Shown here: in pieces, positions 16,375-25,283 of the stretch
How positions within the stretch are numbered: position 1 is the stretch's first letter
Layout of the letters: the number at the start of each line of letters is the position of its first letter
NCBI GenBank assembly: GCA_047612485.1
Contig: JBLGAT010000004.1
Location: 1-64,000, forward strand
Direction of reading: 5' to 3'
DNA: 64,000 nucleotides
Origin: Sediminicola sp047612485
GTDB taxonomy: Bacteria; Bacteroidota; Bacteroidia; Flavobacteriales; Flavobacteriaceae
Made by a program: the position numbers and the translations under genes
The notes under the pieces: model-generated
Told to the model about the DNA's origin: nothing
Databases searched by the model: none
What the model saw: only the letters and a program-made list of their open reading frames with translations

Positions 16375-17341
16375 AGCAGGAATAATAGGCGGGTCCGGAT
16401 ATACGGGAGGAGAACTGATAAGGATACTCCTGAACCACCCCAAGGTAGGTATCGATTTTATATATAGCACAACTAGGGCAGGTAAAAATGTATCTGACAC
16501 TCATCCCGATCTACTTGGGATAACCGAAATAAAGTTTACAGGAGAAGTGAATTTAAATGTGGATGTGGTCTTTCTGTGTTTGGGACATGGCAATTCTACT
16601 TCTTTCTTAAAGGAGAACCAATTTTCGACCAAAACGAAGATCATAGACTTGAGCAATGATTTTAGACTAACGGCCGATTCCCTGTTCAATGGTAAGGATT
16701 TTATCTATGGCCTTCCGGAACTAAACAAGGAAGCCATTAAAAAAGCAAATTACATTGCCAATCCGGGATGTTTTGCAACCGCCATACAATTGGCGCTATT
16801 GCCTTTGGCAAAAGCTGGCGCCCTTGATAACCCGGTGCACATCAATGCTGTCACCGGCAGTACGGGCGCAGGTGTGAGCCTTTCAGCTACTTCACATTTT
16901 AGTTGGAGGACAAACAATATATCTTGGTACAAACCCTTTACACACCAGCATCTAGGAGAAATAAATGAAAGTTTACATTCGCTTCAAGCCAATGCGGGGG
17001 ACCTTTTCTTTTTACCCAGTCGTGGAAATTTTACCCGTGGAATCTTCGCTACAGCCTATACTAGCTATGCCGGAAGCTTGGAAGATGCAAAGAAACTTTA
17101 CAAGAAGTTTTATGCCGATGCCAAATTTACGCAGGTCTCTGATGAGGAAATTTGCCTAAAACAGATAGTGAACACCAATCATTGCCATTTACATCTGCAT
17201 AAGCACAACGACGTGTTGCTTATTACTTCTGCCATTGATAATTTATTAAAGGGTGCATCAGGTCAGGCCGTACAGAACATGAACCTGATATTTGGTTTAG
17301 ATGAAACGGAAGGCCTGCATTTAAAGGCAGGGGTGTTTTAA
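16367..17341 (+). CDS. argC: N-acyl-gamma-glutamyl-phosphate reductase
   Basis: A 324-residue NADP-dependent semialdehyde dehydrogenase. IKAGIIGGSGYTGGELIRIL is the nucleotide-binding motif, YIANPGCFATAIQLAL contains the catalytic Cys, and HQHLGEI has the catalytic His region. The frame is open 23 codons further upstream inside argG, but the ATG at 16367 places the Rossmann motif at the N-terminus as expected. The enzyme makes the N-acylglutamate semialdehyde used by ArgD. It overlaps argG by 8 nt. Confidence 0.93.
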   Translation: MIKAGIIGGSGYTGGELIRILLNHPKVGIDFIYSTTRAGKNVSDTHPDLLGITEIKFTGEVNLNVDVVFLCLGHGNSTSFLKENQFSTKTKIIDLSNDFRLTADSLFNGKDFIYGLPELNKEAIKKANYIANPGCFATAIQLALLPLAKAGALDNPVHINAVTGSTGAGVSLSATSHFSWRTNNISWYKPFTHQHLGEINESLHSLQANAGDLFFLPSRGNFTRGIFATAYTSYAGSLEDAKKLYKKFYADAKFTQVSDEEICLKQIVNTNHCHLHLHKHNDVLLITSAIDNLLKGASGQAVQNMNLIFGLDETEGLHLKAGVF

Positions 17342-17389
17342 ATTATTGAGCGTTAGCATTGAGAGTAACAACGAATAAACCAATCAGAA

Positions 17390-18187
17390 ATGAAAATAGC
17401 CATTATTGGGACGGGGAACTTGGGATTGTCCATAGCCAAAGGATTATTGAATACAAATGATGGAATCTCCACCATATACCTCACCAAAAGAGATCTAAGA
17501 CAGATAAAAGCCCTAGAATCCCATGGTAATGTTACAGTGACCACGGATAATAAGGAAGCCCTGAAAAATTCAGACATTTTAATTTTCGCAGTTCAACCTG
17601 TACATTTTGAAAGCATCTTGGAACAGCTAAAAGATCATTTGGTGGACGACCATGTTATTATTTCCACTATTACGGGATTTAGTATAGAACGAATAGAAAA
17701 AGTCATAGGCAAGGACAACAACATTATTCGAAGCATGCCCAATACGGCAATTTCCGTAGGCCAGTCCATGACCTGCATCTGCGCCAATGAAAAGGGGCAG
17801 GAAAAAATTGAACTGGCCAGGACAATTTTTAACAAGATGGGGCATTCCATGGTCATCCCGGAAAACCAAATGCAAGCGGCCACGGTCATTTGCGCCAGTG
17901 GGATTGCCTTTTGGATGCGTCTCATCAGGGCAACCACCCAAGGCGCTATTCAACTGGGGTTTGACGCCAAAGAAGCCCAGGAACTTGCGATGTATACCTG
18001 CAATGGGGCAGCCCAATTATTGATTGCCTCTGGCAATCATCCTGAAGAAGAAATTGACAGGGTGACCACCCCTAGGGGGTGTACCATTCAAGGATTGAAC
18101 GAAATGGAGCACCAAGGGTTGAGCTCTTCCTTAATTCAGGGTATTGTAGCCTCTTATGAAAAGATCAATCAAATTAAAAAAGAATAA
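17390..18187 (+). CDS. proC: Pyrroline-5-carboxylate reductase
   Basis: A 265-residue protein with IAIIGTGNLGLSIAKGLL at the N-terminus for NAD(P)H, IIRSMPNTAISVGQSM in the middle and the C-terminal dimer motif VTTPRGCTIQGLNEMEHQGL that marks ProC. It reduces pyrroline-5-carboxylate to proline. Its place between argC and argD joins proline and arginine synthesis from glutamate. It lies 48 nt after argC and 2 nt before argD. Confidence 0.93.
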   Translation: MKIAIIGTGNLGLSIAKGLLNTNDGISTIYLTKRDLRQIKALESHGNVTVTTDNKEALKNSDILIFAVQPVHFESILEQLKDHLVDDHVIISTITGFSIERIEKVIGKDNNIIRSMPNTAISVGQSMTCICANEKGQEKIELARTIFNKMGHSMVIPENQMQAATVICASGIAFWMRLIRATTQGAIQLGFDAKEAQELAMYTCNGAAQLLIASGNHPEEEIDRVTTPRGCTIQGLNEMEHQGLSSSLIQGIVASYEKINQIKKE

Positions 18188-18189
18188 CA

Positions 18190-19320
18190 ATGAACCTATT
18201 TGATGTTTATCCACTATATAACGTAACCCCTGTTTCCGCCAAAGGTATCGTCGTAACAGACGATAAAGGTCAGAAATATCTTGATTTTTATGGGGGACAT
18301 GCCGTTATATCCATTGGCCACTCCCATCCACACTATGTTAGGCGTATAAAAGAACAGTTGGACCAAATTGGATTCTATAGCAATGCCATCCAAAATCCAT
18401 TGCAATCTGAATTGGCCGAAAAATTGGGAAAACTGTCCAATTGTGAGGATTACAACCTCTTCTTGTGCAATTCAGGAGCTGAAGCTAACGAGAATGCCCT
18501 AAAATTAGCCTCCTTCCAAACTGGAAAATCAAGGGTATTGGCATTCCACAACAGTTTCCATGGGAGAACCTCAGCAGCGGTTGCAGCTACGGACGACTTA
18601 AAAATAAATGCCCCAATTAACCAACAACAGAAGGTTACTTTTTTACCTTTTGATGACATAAAATCCTTTGCCAAAGAGATTGAGAAAGGGGACGTTTGCG
18701 CTGTAATTTTGGAGGCCATACAGGGCGTAGGGGGATTGGACCAACCCTCTACCGAATTTTATCAGGAAATCGCCGGACTTTGCAAGGAACACCATGTACT
18801 GCTTATTGCAGATGAAGTACAGTCGGGTTATGGAAGAAGCGGCAAGTTTTTCGCTTTCCAGCATCACGACATAAACCCAGATATCATCACTATCGCTAAA
18901 GGCATGGGCAACGGTTTTCCTGTAGGTGGGGTTTTGATACATGAAAGCATCAAGGCTTCCTATGGACTATTGGGCACTACCTTTGGCGGCAATCATTTGG
19001 CCTGTGCGGCAGCATTAGCGGTGTTGGAAGTTATTGAGCAGGAGTTTCTGATTGAAAATGCCAGCAAATTATACGAATATTTCAAGTCGAAAGCGGCAAA
19101 AATTCCAGAGGTCAAAAACGTAAAGGGAAGAGGACTTATGATAGGCTTGGAATTCGATTTTGATGTTTCCGAATTGCGTAAAAAATTAATTTACAACCAA
19201 CACTTATTTACCGGAGGAGCAAAAGATAAACATGTTTTGAGGATTCTCCCAGCTTTGAACATTACTAAAAATCATATCGATCTATTTTTTGACGCCCTTC
19301 AAACGGAGCTAAAACAATAG
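18190..19320 (+). CDS. argD: Acylornithine aminotransferase (class III PLP)
   Basis: A 376-residue class III aminotransferase. FLCNSGAEANENALKLA is the phosphate-binding loop, ADEVQSGYGRSGKF holds the PLP-pyridine Asp, and IITIAKGMGNGFPVGG carries the Schiff-base Lys237. It converts N-acylglutamate semialdehyde to N-acylornithine with glutamate as donor. The acyl group (acetyl or succinyl) is not readable from these motifs. It follows proC by 2 nt. Confidence 0.92.
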   Translation: MNLFDVYPLYNVTPVSAKGIVVTDDKGQKYLDFYGGHAVISIGHSHPHYVRRIKEQLDQIGFYSNAIQNPLQSELAEKLGKLSNCEDYNLFLCNSGAEANENALKLASFQTGKSRVLAFHNSFHGRTSAAVAATDDLKINAPINQQQKVTFLPFDDIKSFAKEIEKGDVCAVILEAIQGVGGLDQPSTEFYQEIAGLCKEHHVLLIADEVQSGYGRSGKFFAFQHHDINPDIITIAKGMGNGFPVGGVLIHESIKASYGLLGTTFGGNHLACAAALAVLEVIEQEFLIENASKLYEYFKSKAAKIPEVKNVKGRGLMIGLEFDFDVSELRKKLIYNQHLFTGGAKDKHVLRILPALNITKNHIDLFFDALQTELKQ

Positions 19321-19375
19321 CATTTCCAGAACTGCCTTATGAACAAAGGTTGTTGTGAAGCACAGTTACAGAACC

Positions 19376-20137
19376 ATGAACAAAACACGCATCTTATTAA
19401 AAATTGGAACCAATACCCTAACCAAGGAAACAGACCAGATTTCCAGAGGAAAAATTGAGGATATTGCCCGTCAGATAGCAACATTAAAAGAACAATACGA
19501 ATTTATTATTGTTAGTTCCGGTGCCATTGCCGCCGCAAGGCAGTTCGTGAAATTGGATCACAATGGGCCCGAAATTAATGTAAAACAGGCTTTGGCGGCC
19601 ATTGGTCAACCCCATTTAATGCGTATTTTCCAGGAAAATTTCAGGGAATTGGGACTATTGACGTCACAATGCCTGCTGTCCTATTCCGATTTTGAAAAAG
19701 AGGCTTCCAAGGTGAACATATGCAATACCATCAATGTCCTTGTAAGCAACAACTTCATTCCTATCATCAATGAAAATGATACCGTGGCCACTGACGAAAT
19801 ACAGTTTGGCGACAATGATAAGTTAGCCGCCCTCACGGCGGCCCTTATAAAAGCGGACCTATTGATTATAGCAACGAATACCGATGGCATTTACACTAAG
19901 GAGTCCCTAGAGAACAATATACCTGAAACCATAAAGACGGTTAGTGACCTAGGAGAGTTACAAAAGGAGGTAAGTGGCCTTAAATCCTCCCAAGGGACGG
20001 GAGGCATGCAATCGAAGATTGAGGCTGCCACCATTGCCAAAAAGGCCAATATTGAAACTTGGATCGTAAATGGCCTAAAAGAAAATTTTATAATTGATGC
20101 CTTGAACAATAAGAGCAATTTTACCAAAATAAAATAA
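19376..20137 (+). CDS. proB: Glutamate 5-kinase, short form without PUA domain
   Basis: A 253-residue amino acid kinase. RILLKIGTNTLTKET is the phosphate-binding start, FIIVSSGAIAAARQFV follows, NENDTVATDEIQFGDNDKLAALTAAL is the glutamate and Mg site, and GTGGMQSKIEAA the nucleotide loop. It phosphorylates glutamate for proline synthesis. The PUA domain of about 100 residues found in E. coli ProB is absent, as in other short ProB forms. GTG at 19355 is an alternative start, but ATG 19376 gives the normal N-terminus. No proA lies in the operon. Confidence 0.9.
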   Translation: MNKTRILLKIGTNTLTKETDQISRGKIEDIARQIATLKEQYEFIIVSSGAIAAARQFVKLDHNGPEINVKQALAAIGQPHLMRIFQENFRELGLLTSQCLLSYSDFEKEASKVNICNTINVLVSNNFIPIINENDTVATDEIQFGDNDKLAALTAALIKADLLIIATNTDGIYTKESLENNIPETIKTVSDLGELQKEVSGLKSSQGTGGMQSKIEAATIAKKANIETWIVNGLKENFIIDALNNKSNFTKIK

Positions 20138-20142
20138 AAGAC

Positions 20143-21084
20143 ATGTTACATTACCTATCCCTTAAAGATATTGACTCATTGCCCAATTGGGTGGAAGAGG
20201 CGAGGTCCCTAAAAAAAGATCCCAAACAGCATAAAGGCTTGGGAAAAGACAAGACCTTGGGCTTGCTTTTTTTTAACAATAGCCTAAGAACCCGTTTGAG
20301 CACTCAAAAAGCAGCCATGAACTTGGGAATGGAAGTCATTGTCATGAATTTTGGTAGTGAAGGATGGGCTTTGGAATATGGGGATGGGACTATAATGGAC
20401 CAAGGTTCTTCAGAACATGTCAAAGAAGCCGCCCTAGTCATTTCCCAGTATTGTGATATCATAGGCATTAGGGCCTTTGCGACCCTTACCAATAAAGAGG
20501 AAGATGAATCCGAATTGGTATTGGAATCATTTAAAAAATATGCCACAGTGCCCATTCTAAATATGGAAAGCTCCGTTGGCCATCCGCTACAAGCATTGGC
20601 CGATGCCATTACCTTGGCTGAAAACAATACAAAACCCAAGCCTAAAATTGTTCTTTCCTGGGCCCCTCATCCCAAGGCCCTGCCCCATGCCGTGGCCAAT
20701 TCCTTTATAGAAATGATACAGCGCCAAGAAGCAGATTTTGTGATTACCCACCCAAAAGGGTATGAGTTGAATGAAAAAATCACAAAAGGGTGCACTATTG
20801 AGTATGATCAGGAAAAAGCCTTGGAAAATGCCGATTTTGTATACGTAAAAAACTGGAGCAGTTATACCAATTATGGGCAGGTCACCAACAAGGATTCCAA
20901 TTGGACCATAAATTTAAATAAGTTGGGAAAAGCTAAATTTATGCATTGTCTGCCCGTTCGTAGGAACGTGGTCGTTGCCGATGAGGTTTTGGACAGTGGG
21001 CAATCATTGGTTATTGAACAGGCCAATAACAGAACCTATGCAGCCCAAATAGCACTTAAAAAAATATTGGAAAGCCTATCTTAA
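20143..21084 (+). CDS. argF': N-acylornithine carbamoyltransferase (ArgF')
   Basis: A 313-residue transcarbamylase. The carbamoyl-phosphate loop reads FNNSLRTRLSTQKAA, in which STRTR of ordinary enzymes is replaced by SLRTR, as in the N-acyl class. HPLQALADA and MHCLPVRRNVVV are the other active-site boxes. In the known pair, Glu92 (Xanthomonas acetylornithine enzyme) or Pro90 (Bacteroides succinylornithine enzyme) sets the acyl preference; the aligned residue here is Ser90 in MDQGSSEHV, so neither is obvious. The gene starts 5 nt after proB. It makes N-acylcitrulline. Confidence 0.9.
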   Translation: MLHYLSLKDIDSLPNWVEEARSLKKDPKQHKGLGKDKTLGLLFFNNSLRTRLSTQKAAMNLGMEVIVMNFGSEGWALEYGDGTIMDQGSSEHVKEAALVISQYCDIIGIRAFATLTNKEEDESELVLESFKKYATVPILNMESSVGHPLQALADAITLAENNTKPKPKIVLSWAPHPKALPHAVANSFIEMIQRQEADFVITHPKGYELNEKITKGCTIEYDQEKALENADFVYVKNWSSYTNYGQVTNKDSNWTINLNKLGKAKFMHCLPVRRNVVVADEVLDSGQSLVIEQANNRTYAAQIALKKILESLS

Positions 21085-21093
21085 TCCAAATCC

Positions 21094-21873
21094 ATGAAGC
21101 AAAAATTAGCCGTAATCAAAATTGGGGGAAACGTTATAGAAGATAAAAACGAACTGTCAAAGTTTCTCAGCTCCTTTTCAGAAATGGAAGGGCTGAAAAT
21201 TTTGGTCCATGGCGGTGGTAAACTGGCCACACAATTGGCAGAAAAACTTGGGATTCAATCTCAAGTAGTTGGGGGCAGGAGAATTACTGACGAGGAAGGT
21301 TTAAAGATCATCACCATGGTATATGGCGGTCTTGCCAACAAAAATATTGTGGCCCAGTTACAGGCCAACAATTGCAATGCCATAGGACTTAGTGGCGCCG
21401 ATGGTGATACTATACAGGCCCATAAACGACCGGTTAAGACCGTAGATTACGGCTTTGCGGGTGATGTGGACGGCATTAACGCCAACACCATAAATGCGCT
21501 CCTAACGTCTGGCCTGGTCCCTGTATTCTGTGCCATTACCCATGATGGAAAAGGGCAATTATTGAATACGAATGCAGACACTATCGCTTCAGAAATAGCT
21601 ATTGGCATGAGCGACCTCTATGAAACTACCATATATTACTGCTTTGAAAAAAAAGGTGTCCTCCTAGATATTTCAAATGAAAATTCTGTTGTTAAACATA
21701 TAGACACCAAATCCTACCAAGAGCTACTCGATAAAAAAATTATTGCGGATGGCATGCTTCCCAAATTGGAAAATTGCTTTCATGCCCTAAACAAAAAAGT
21801 CCACAAGGTGTGCATAGGGGATATTTCCATGTTACAGCCTAAAGCGACCATATATACCACCATTACATTATGA
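21094..21873 (+). CDS. argB: N-acylglutamate kinase
   Basis: A 259-residue amino acid kinase. LAVIKIGGNVIED is the N-terminal phosphate-binding strand, LVHGGGKLATQLAEKLG the substrate loop, GLSGADGDTIQAHK and LLNTNADTIASEIAIGM the acyl-glutamate and ATP sites. It phosphorylates the gamma carboxylate of N-acylglutamate. The N-terminal helix of arginine-inhibited NAGKs is lacking, suggesting that feedback by arginine acts elsewhere; this is an inference from length. Its stop overlaps the argE start (ATGA). Confidence 0.92.
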   Translation: MKQKLAVIKIGGNVIEDKNELSKFLSSFSEMEGLKILVHGGGKLATQLAEKLGIQSQVVGGRRITDEEGLKIITMVYGGLANKNIVAQLQANNCNAIGLSGADGDTIQAHKRPVKTVDYGFAGDVDGINANTINALLTSGLVPVFCAITHDGKGQLLNTNADTIASEIAIGMSDLYETTIYYCFEKKGVLLDISNENSVVKHIDTKSYQELLDKKIIADGMLPKLENCFHALNKKVHKVCIGDISMLQPKATIYTTITL

Positions 21874-22940
21874 CCATGGACCAGAAACAACTTTCAACAA
21901 AGGCAATTGCTTTATTACAGCAGTTGATCTCTATACAGTCCTTTTCTTCGGAAGAGGACAAAACTGCCGATGCCATTAAAGCTTGGTTTGAATCCTTTAA
22001 TATCCCCTTTAAAAGGGAGAAAAACAATGTGTACGCTTTCAATAAATATTATGACGATAGCAAACCTACCTTATTGCTCAATTCCCACCACGATACGGTA
22101 AAACCAAATTCGGCCTATACCAAGGACCCATTTCATGCACATATTGAGGACGCTAGATTATACGGCCTTGGAAGCAATGATGCTGGTGGATGTTTAGTGT
22201 CTTTGATAGCGACTTTTACCCATTTCTATGAGACGAAAGACCTCAACCACAATATCATCATTGTAGCCTCTGCGGAAGAGGAAAGCTCTGGGCCAAATGG
22301 CCTGAACAGTATGCTCCGTATTCTGCCCCATATTGATGTTGCCATTGTTGGGGAACCTACCTTGATGAACCTTGCCATTGCTGAAAAAGGATTGGTGGTT
22401 TTTGATGCCGAAGTAAAAGGAACCCCTTCCCATGCGGCACATCCGAACAACGATAATTCCATTTACAACACTATAGAAGTACTGCAATGGTTTCAAAACT
22501 ATTCCTTTGAAAAGGTTTCCGAAGCCCTGGGGGAGGTAAAACTGACTGTTACCCAAATTAATGGGGGCAGCCAACATAATGTGATACCAGCAAAGGTAGA
22601 CCTGGTCGTGGATGTACGGGTGAACGACCGCTATAGCAATAAGGAGATCGCCGATATATTGACCAAGGAAGCCCCTTGTGAAATGAAGGCCCGCTCCTTA
22701 AGGCTAAATTCATCTTCCATTGACAAGAATCATCCCTTGGTGCAATCGGGAATAAATTTGGGAAGAAGTACCTATGGCTCTCCAACCCTATCCGATCAGG
22801 CGACTTTGATCTGTCAATCCTTAAAATTGGGACCTGGTGATAGTACAAGATCCCATTCTGCGGATGAATTTATCTTTGTGAAGGAAATTGAAGAGGGCAT
22901 AGATTTGTATATTAAGATTTTAGAGGGATTCCTGCTCTAA
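21870..22940 (+). CDS. argE: M20 family N-acylcitrulline/ornithine deacylase
   Basis: A 356-residue M20 metallopeptidase-type hydrolase. LLLNSHHDTVKP gives the first metal His and Asp, YGLGSNDAGGCLVSLI the bridging Asp, VASAEEESSGPNG the catalytic and metal Glu, and HSADEFIFVKE the last His. In the ArgF' route the acyl group is removed after carbamoylation, so the substrate is probably N-acylcitrulline. It is coupled to argB by a 4-nt overlap and followed by argH after 61 nt. Confidence 0.88.
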   Translation: MTMDQKQLSTKAIALLQQLISIQSFSSEEDKTADAIKAWFESFNIPFKREKNNVYAFNKYYDDSKPTLLLNSHHDTVKPNSAYTKDPFHAHIEDARLYGLGSNDAGGCLVSLIATFTHFYETKDLNHNIIIVASAEEESSGPNGLNSMLRILPHIDVAIVGEPTLMNLAIAEKGLVVFDAEVKGTPSHAAHPNNDNSIYNTIEVLQWFQNYSFEKVSEALGEVKLTVTQINGGSQHNVIPAKVDLVVDVRVNDRYSNKEIADILTKEAPCEMKARSLRLNSSSIDKNHPLVQSGINLGRSTYGSPTLSDQATLICQSLKLGPGDSTRSHSADEFIFVKEIEEGIDLYIKILEGFLL

Positions 22941-23001
22941 TGATGCAGTAAAATAATAACAGCTGGTTGTAGATCAATCGAAAGCTAGAAAATTAAAGCA
23001 T

Positions 23002-24273
23002 ATGAAACTCTGGGACAAAGGATATAGCACAGATAAAAAAATTGATCATTTTACGGTAGGAAATGATAGGGAACTAGATTTGGTTTTGGCAAAATACGAT
23101 GTCATAGCCTCCAAAGCACATGCCAAAATGCTCGGCAAAATTGGCCTGTTGACCCCTGAGGAGACCCAGGCCCTATGCACCGAACTGGATCTAATCACAA
23201 AATCCATCGAAGAAGGAAAATTCACCATTGAGGACACCTTTGAGGATATGCATTCAAAAATAGAATTCGTGCTTACCGAAAAACTTGGGGACACCGGTAA
23301 AAAGATCCATACCGCGCGATCTAGAAATGATCAGGTATTGGTGGCCATGCACCTCTATTTAAAAAATGAGCTTTCCGAAATTAAGACAATGACCACTGCT
23401 TTGTTCGCCCTTCTATTAAAATTGGCCGACCAACACAAAGAAGTTTTGCTTCCAGGATATACCCATCTACAAATAGCTATGCCCTCTTCTTTCGGACTTT
23501 GGTTTTCCGCTTATGCGGAGAGTCTTGTGGACGACCTCTTTTTTATTGATGCGGCCTATAAGGTAGCTGACCAGAATCCCTTGGGGAGCGCTGCTGGCTA
23601 TGGGAGCTCTTTTCCCATAGACCGGAGTTTTACCACTAAGGAAATGGGGTTTGGGACCATGAAGTACAACGTAGTCGCTGCTCAAATGGGCCGAGGAAAG
23701 GTAGAAAAAGCCACAGCTTTTGGGATGAGCAGTATTGCTGCCACCCTATCAAAAATGGCCATGGACATCTGTTTGTACATGAGCCAGAACTTTAATTTTA
23801 TCTCCTTTCCCGATGAGCTTACCACGGGTTCTAGCATCATGCCCCATAAAAAGAACCCGGACGTTTTTGAATTGGTCAGGGGGAAATGCAATAAGCTTCA
23901 GGCGGTGCCCAATCAGCTTATTTTGATTACCAACAATTTGCCCAGTGGGTACCATAGGGATCTTCAATTGGTGAAGGAGGTCATTGTCCCGGCCATACAA
24001 GATTTAAAAGCGTGTTTGGAAATACTGACTTTCAGTTTAAAGGAAATTAAGGTGAACAAGGGCATCTTGGATGACCCAAAATACGATTACCTTTTTAGTG
24101 TGGATACCTTAAACGAATTGGTCTTGGCCGGAATGCCGTTTAGGGACGCCTATAAGAAGATGGGAATGGAAATCAATGCTGGGAATTTCACTCCAAAAAG
24201 GGACATAGAACATACCCACGAAGGTAGTTTGGGAAATCTCTGTTTGAAAGAGATCCGTAATAAAATGAAATAG
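23002..24273 (+). CDS. argH: Argininosuccinate lyase
   Basis: A 423-residue fumarase-superfamily lyase that splits argininosuccinate to arginine and fumarate. It shows DTFEDMHSKIEFVL, HTARSRNDQVLVAMHLYLK, LPGYTHLQIAMPSSFGLW and the flexible catalytic loop TTGSSIMPHKKNPDVFEL. It is the last gene of the arginine operon; a strong terminator starts 15 nt after its stop. The length is shorter than the usual 450-460 residues, the difference lying at the C-terminus. Confidence 0.94.
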   Translation: MKLWDKGYSTDKKIDHFTVGNDRELDLVLAKYDVIASKAHAKMLGKIGLLTPEETQALCTELDLITKSIEEGKFTIEDTFEDMHSKIEFVLTEKLGDTGKKIHTARSRNDQVLVAMHLYLKNELSEIKTMTTALFALLLKLADQHKEVLLPGYTHLQIAMPSSFGLWFSAYAESLVDDLFFIDAAYKVADQNPLGSAAGYGSSFPIDRSFTTKEMGFGTMKYNVVAAQMGRGKVEKATAFGMSSIAATLSKMAMDICLYMSQNFNFISFPDELTTGSSIMPHKKNPDVFELVRGKCNKLQAVPNQLILITNNLPSGYHRDLQLVKEVIVPAIQDLKACLEILTFSLKEIKVNKGILDDPKYDYLFSVDTLNELVLAGMPFRDAYKKMGMEINAGNFTPKRDIEHTHEGSLGNLCLKEIRNKMK

Positions 24274-24288
24274 AACTTATGGAACAAG

Positions 24289-24323
24289 AAAGGGGCCTTA
24301 ACTATCGTTTTGGCCCCTTTTTT
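24289..24323 (+). terminator. Terminator of the arginine operon
   Basis: AAAGGGGCC (24289-24297) pairs with GGCCCCTTT (24312-24320) around a 14-nt loop, followed by more T. It closes the argH transcript and lies just before the convergent pseudouridine synthase gene. Confidence 0.85.
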
Positions 24324-24342
24324 ATATTTTAAGATTTAAAAT

Positions 24343-25185
24343 TTATTTAATCGTTCCCAAATTGATCACTTCCTGATCGGTAAGATATCTCCAATGACCT
24401 CTGGGTAAATCTTTTTTGGTGAGCCCAGCATAGACCACACGGTCCAATTTTTCGACCTCATAACCCAGATGTTGAAATATTCGTTGGACTGCCTTGTTAC
24501 GGGTGCTGTGTATCTCTATCCCAACTTCACGCTTGGGAGAATTCTCTATATAACTAATTTCAGCCACCCTGATCACACTCTCTTCTATGGTGACCCCTTC
24601 TTGAATAGCCTTCAAGTCCTCGAACTTCAAGTTTTTATCCAGTACAACATGATATATCTTTCTCAACCCATTCTGTGGACGGGCCAAACGTTTGGCCATT
24701 TCACCATCATTGGTAAAAAGAATCAATCCCGTATCGTCCTTATCCAGACGACCAATAGGGGATATTTTGGATTTTGAGGCATTCAAAACCAACTGCATTG
24801 CAGACCGTCTCCCTCTTGAATCCGTAGCTATGGTCACAAAGTCTTTGGGCTTGTTTAAAAGAACATATTCCTTTTTCTCCGGGCTCAACAACCTTCCATC
24901 AAACTTAACTACATCGGTAAGTTTTACCTTATAGCCCATTTCAGTAATCGGCTTTCCATTAACGCTGACATTCCCTGATGCAATATAAATATCGGCATCC
25001 CTTCTTGAACACACTCCTGAATTGGCCACGTATTTGTTCAAACGAAGTACATTGGGATCAGAAGGTTTCTTATCCCCTTCGGATTTTCTTTTTATAGGTG
25101 CATTTCCCCTAGCAAAGCTTTTTTTCTTAAAACCTTCTCCTCTTCCTGAAGCCTTCCTATCATTATTGTCATCTGACCTTCCCAT
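24343..25185 (-). CDS. rRNA pseudouridine synthase (RsuA/RluB family)
   Basis: A 280-residue protein. The N-terminal 40 residues are basic and low-complexity (Arg, Lys, Gly, Ser). An S4 RNA-binding domain follows (LRLNKYVANSGVCSRRDAD), then the catalytic domain with SPIGRLDKDDTGLILFTNDGE, where the Asp after RL is the catalytic base, and LRKIYHVVLD. RsuA/RluB enzymes modify uridines in rRNA. The charged N-terminal tail is usual in Bacteroidota members. A matching promoter lies 28-60 nt upstream. Confidence 0.88.
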   Translation of the reverse strand: MGRSDDNNDRKASGRGEGFKKKSFARGNAPIKRKSEGDKKPSDPNVLRLNKYVANSGVCSRRDADIYIASGNVSVNGKPITEMGYKVKLTDVVKFDGRLLSPEKKEYVLLNKPKDFVTIATDSRGRRSAMQLVLNASKSKISPIGRLDKDDTGLILFTNDGEMAKRLARPQNGLRKIYHVVLDKNLKFEDLKAIQEGVTIEESVIRVAEISYIENSPKREVGIEIHSTRNKAVQRIFQHLGYEVEKLDRVVYAGLTKKDLPRGHWRYLTDQEVINLGTIK

Positions 25186-25212
25186 ACGTATTATCTACAA
25201 AAAATATTTGCA

Positions 25213-25245
25213 CAAAGGTACAAAGGAATTTCAGGATTACAGCAA
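25213..25245 (-). promoter_or_regulatory. Promoter of the pseudouridine synthase gene
   Basis: On the reverse strand TTG (25245-25243), a 22-nt spacer and TACCTTTG (25220-25213) match the flavobacterial consensus. The predicted transcript starts about 18 nt before the ATG. Confidence 0.5.
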
Positions 25246-25283
25246 TTACCTTTTATATAGTTGTTTAAGGGGGACAAAGTCAA

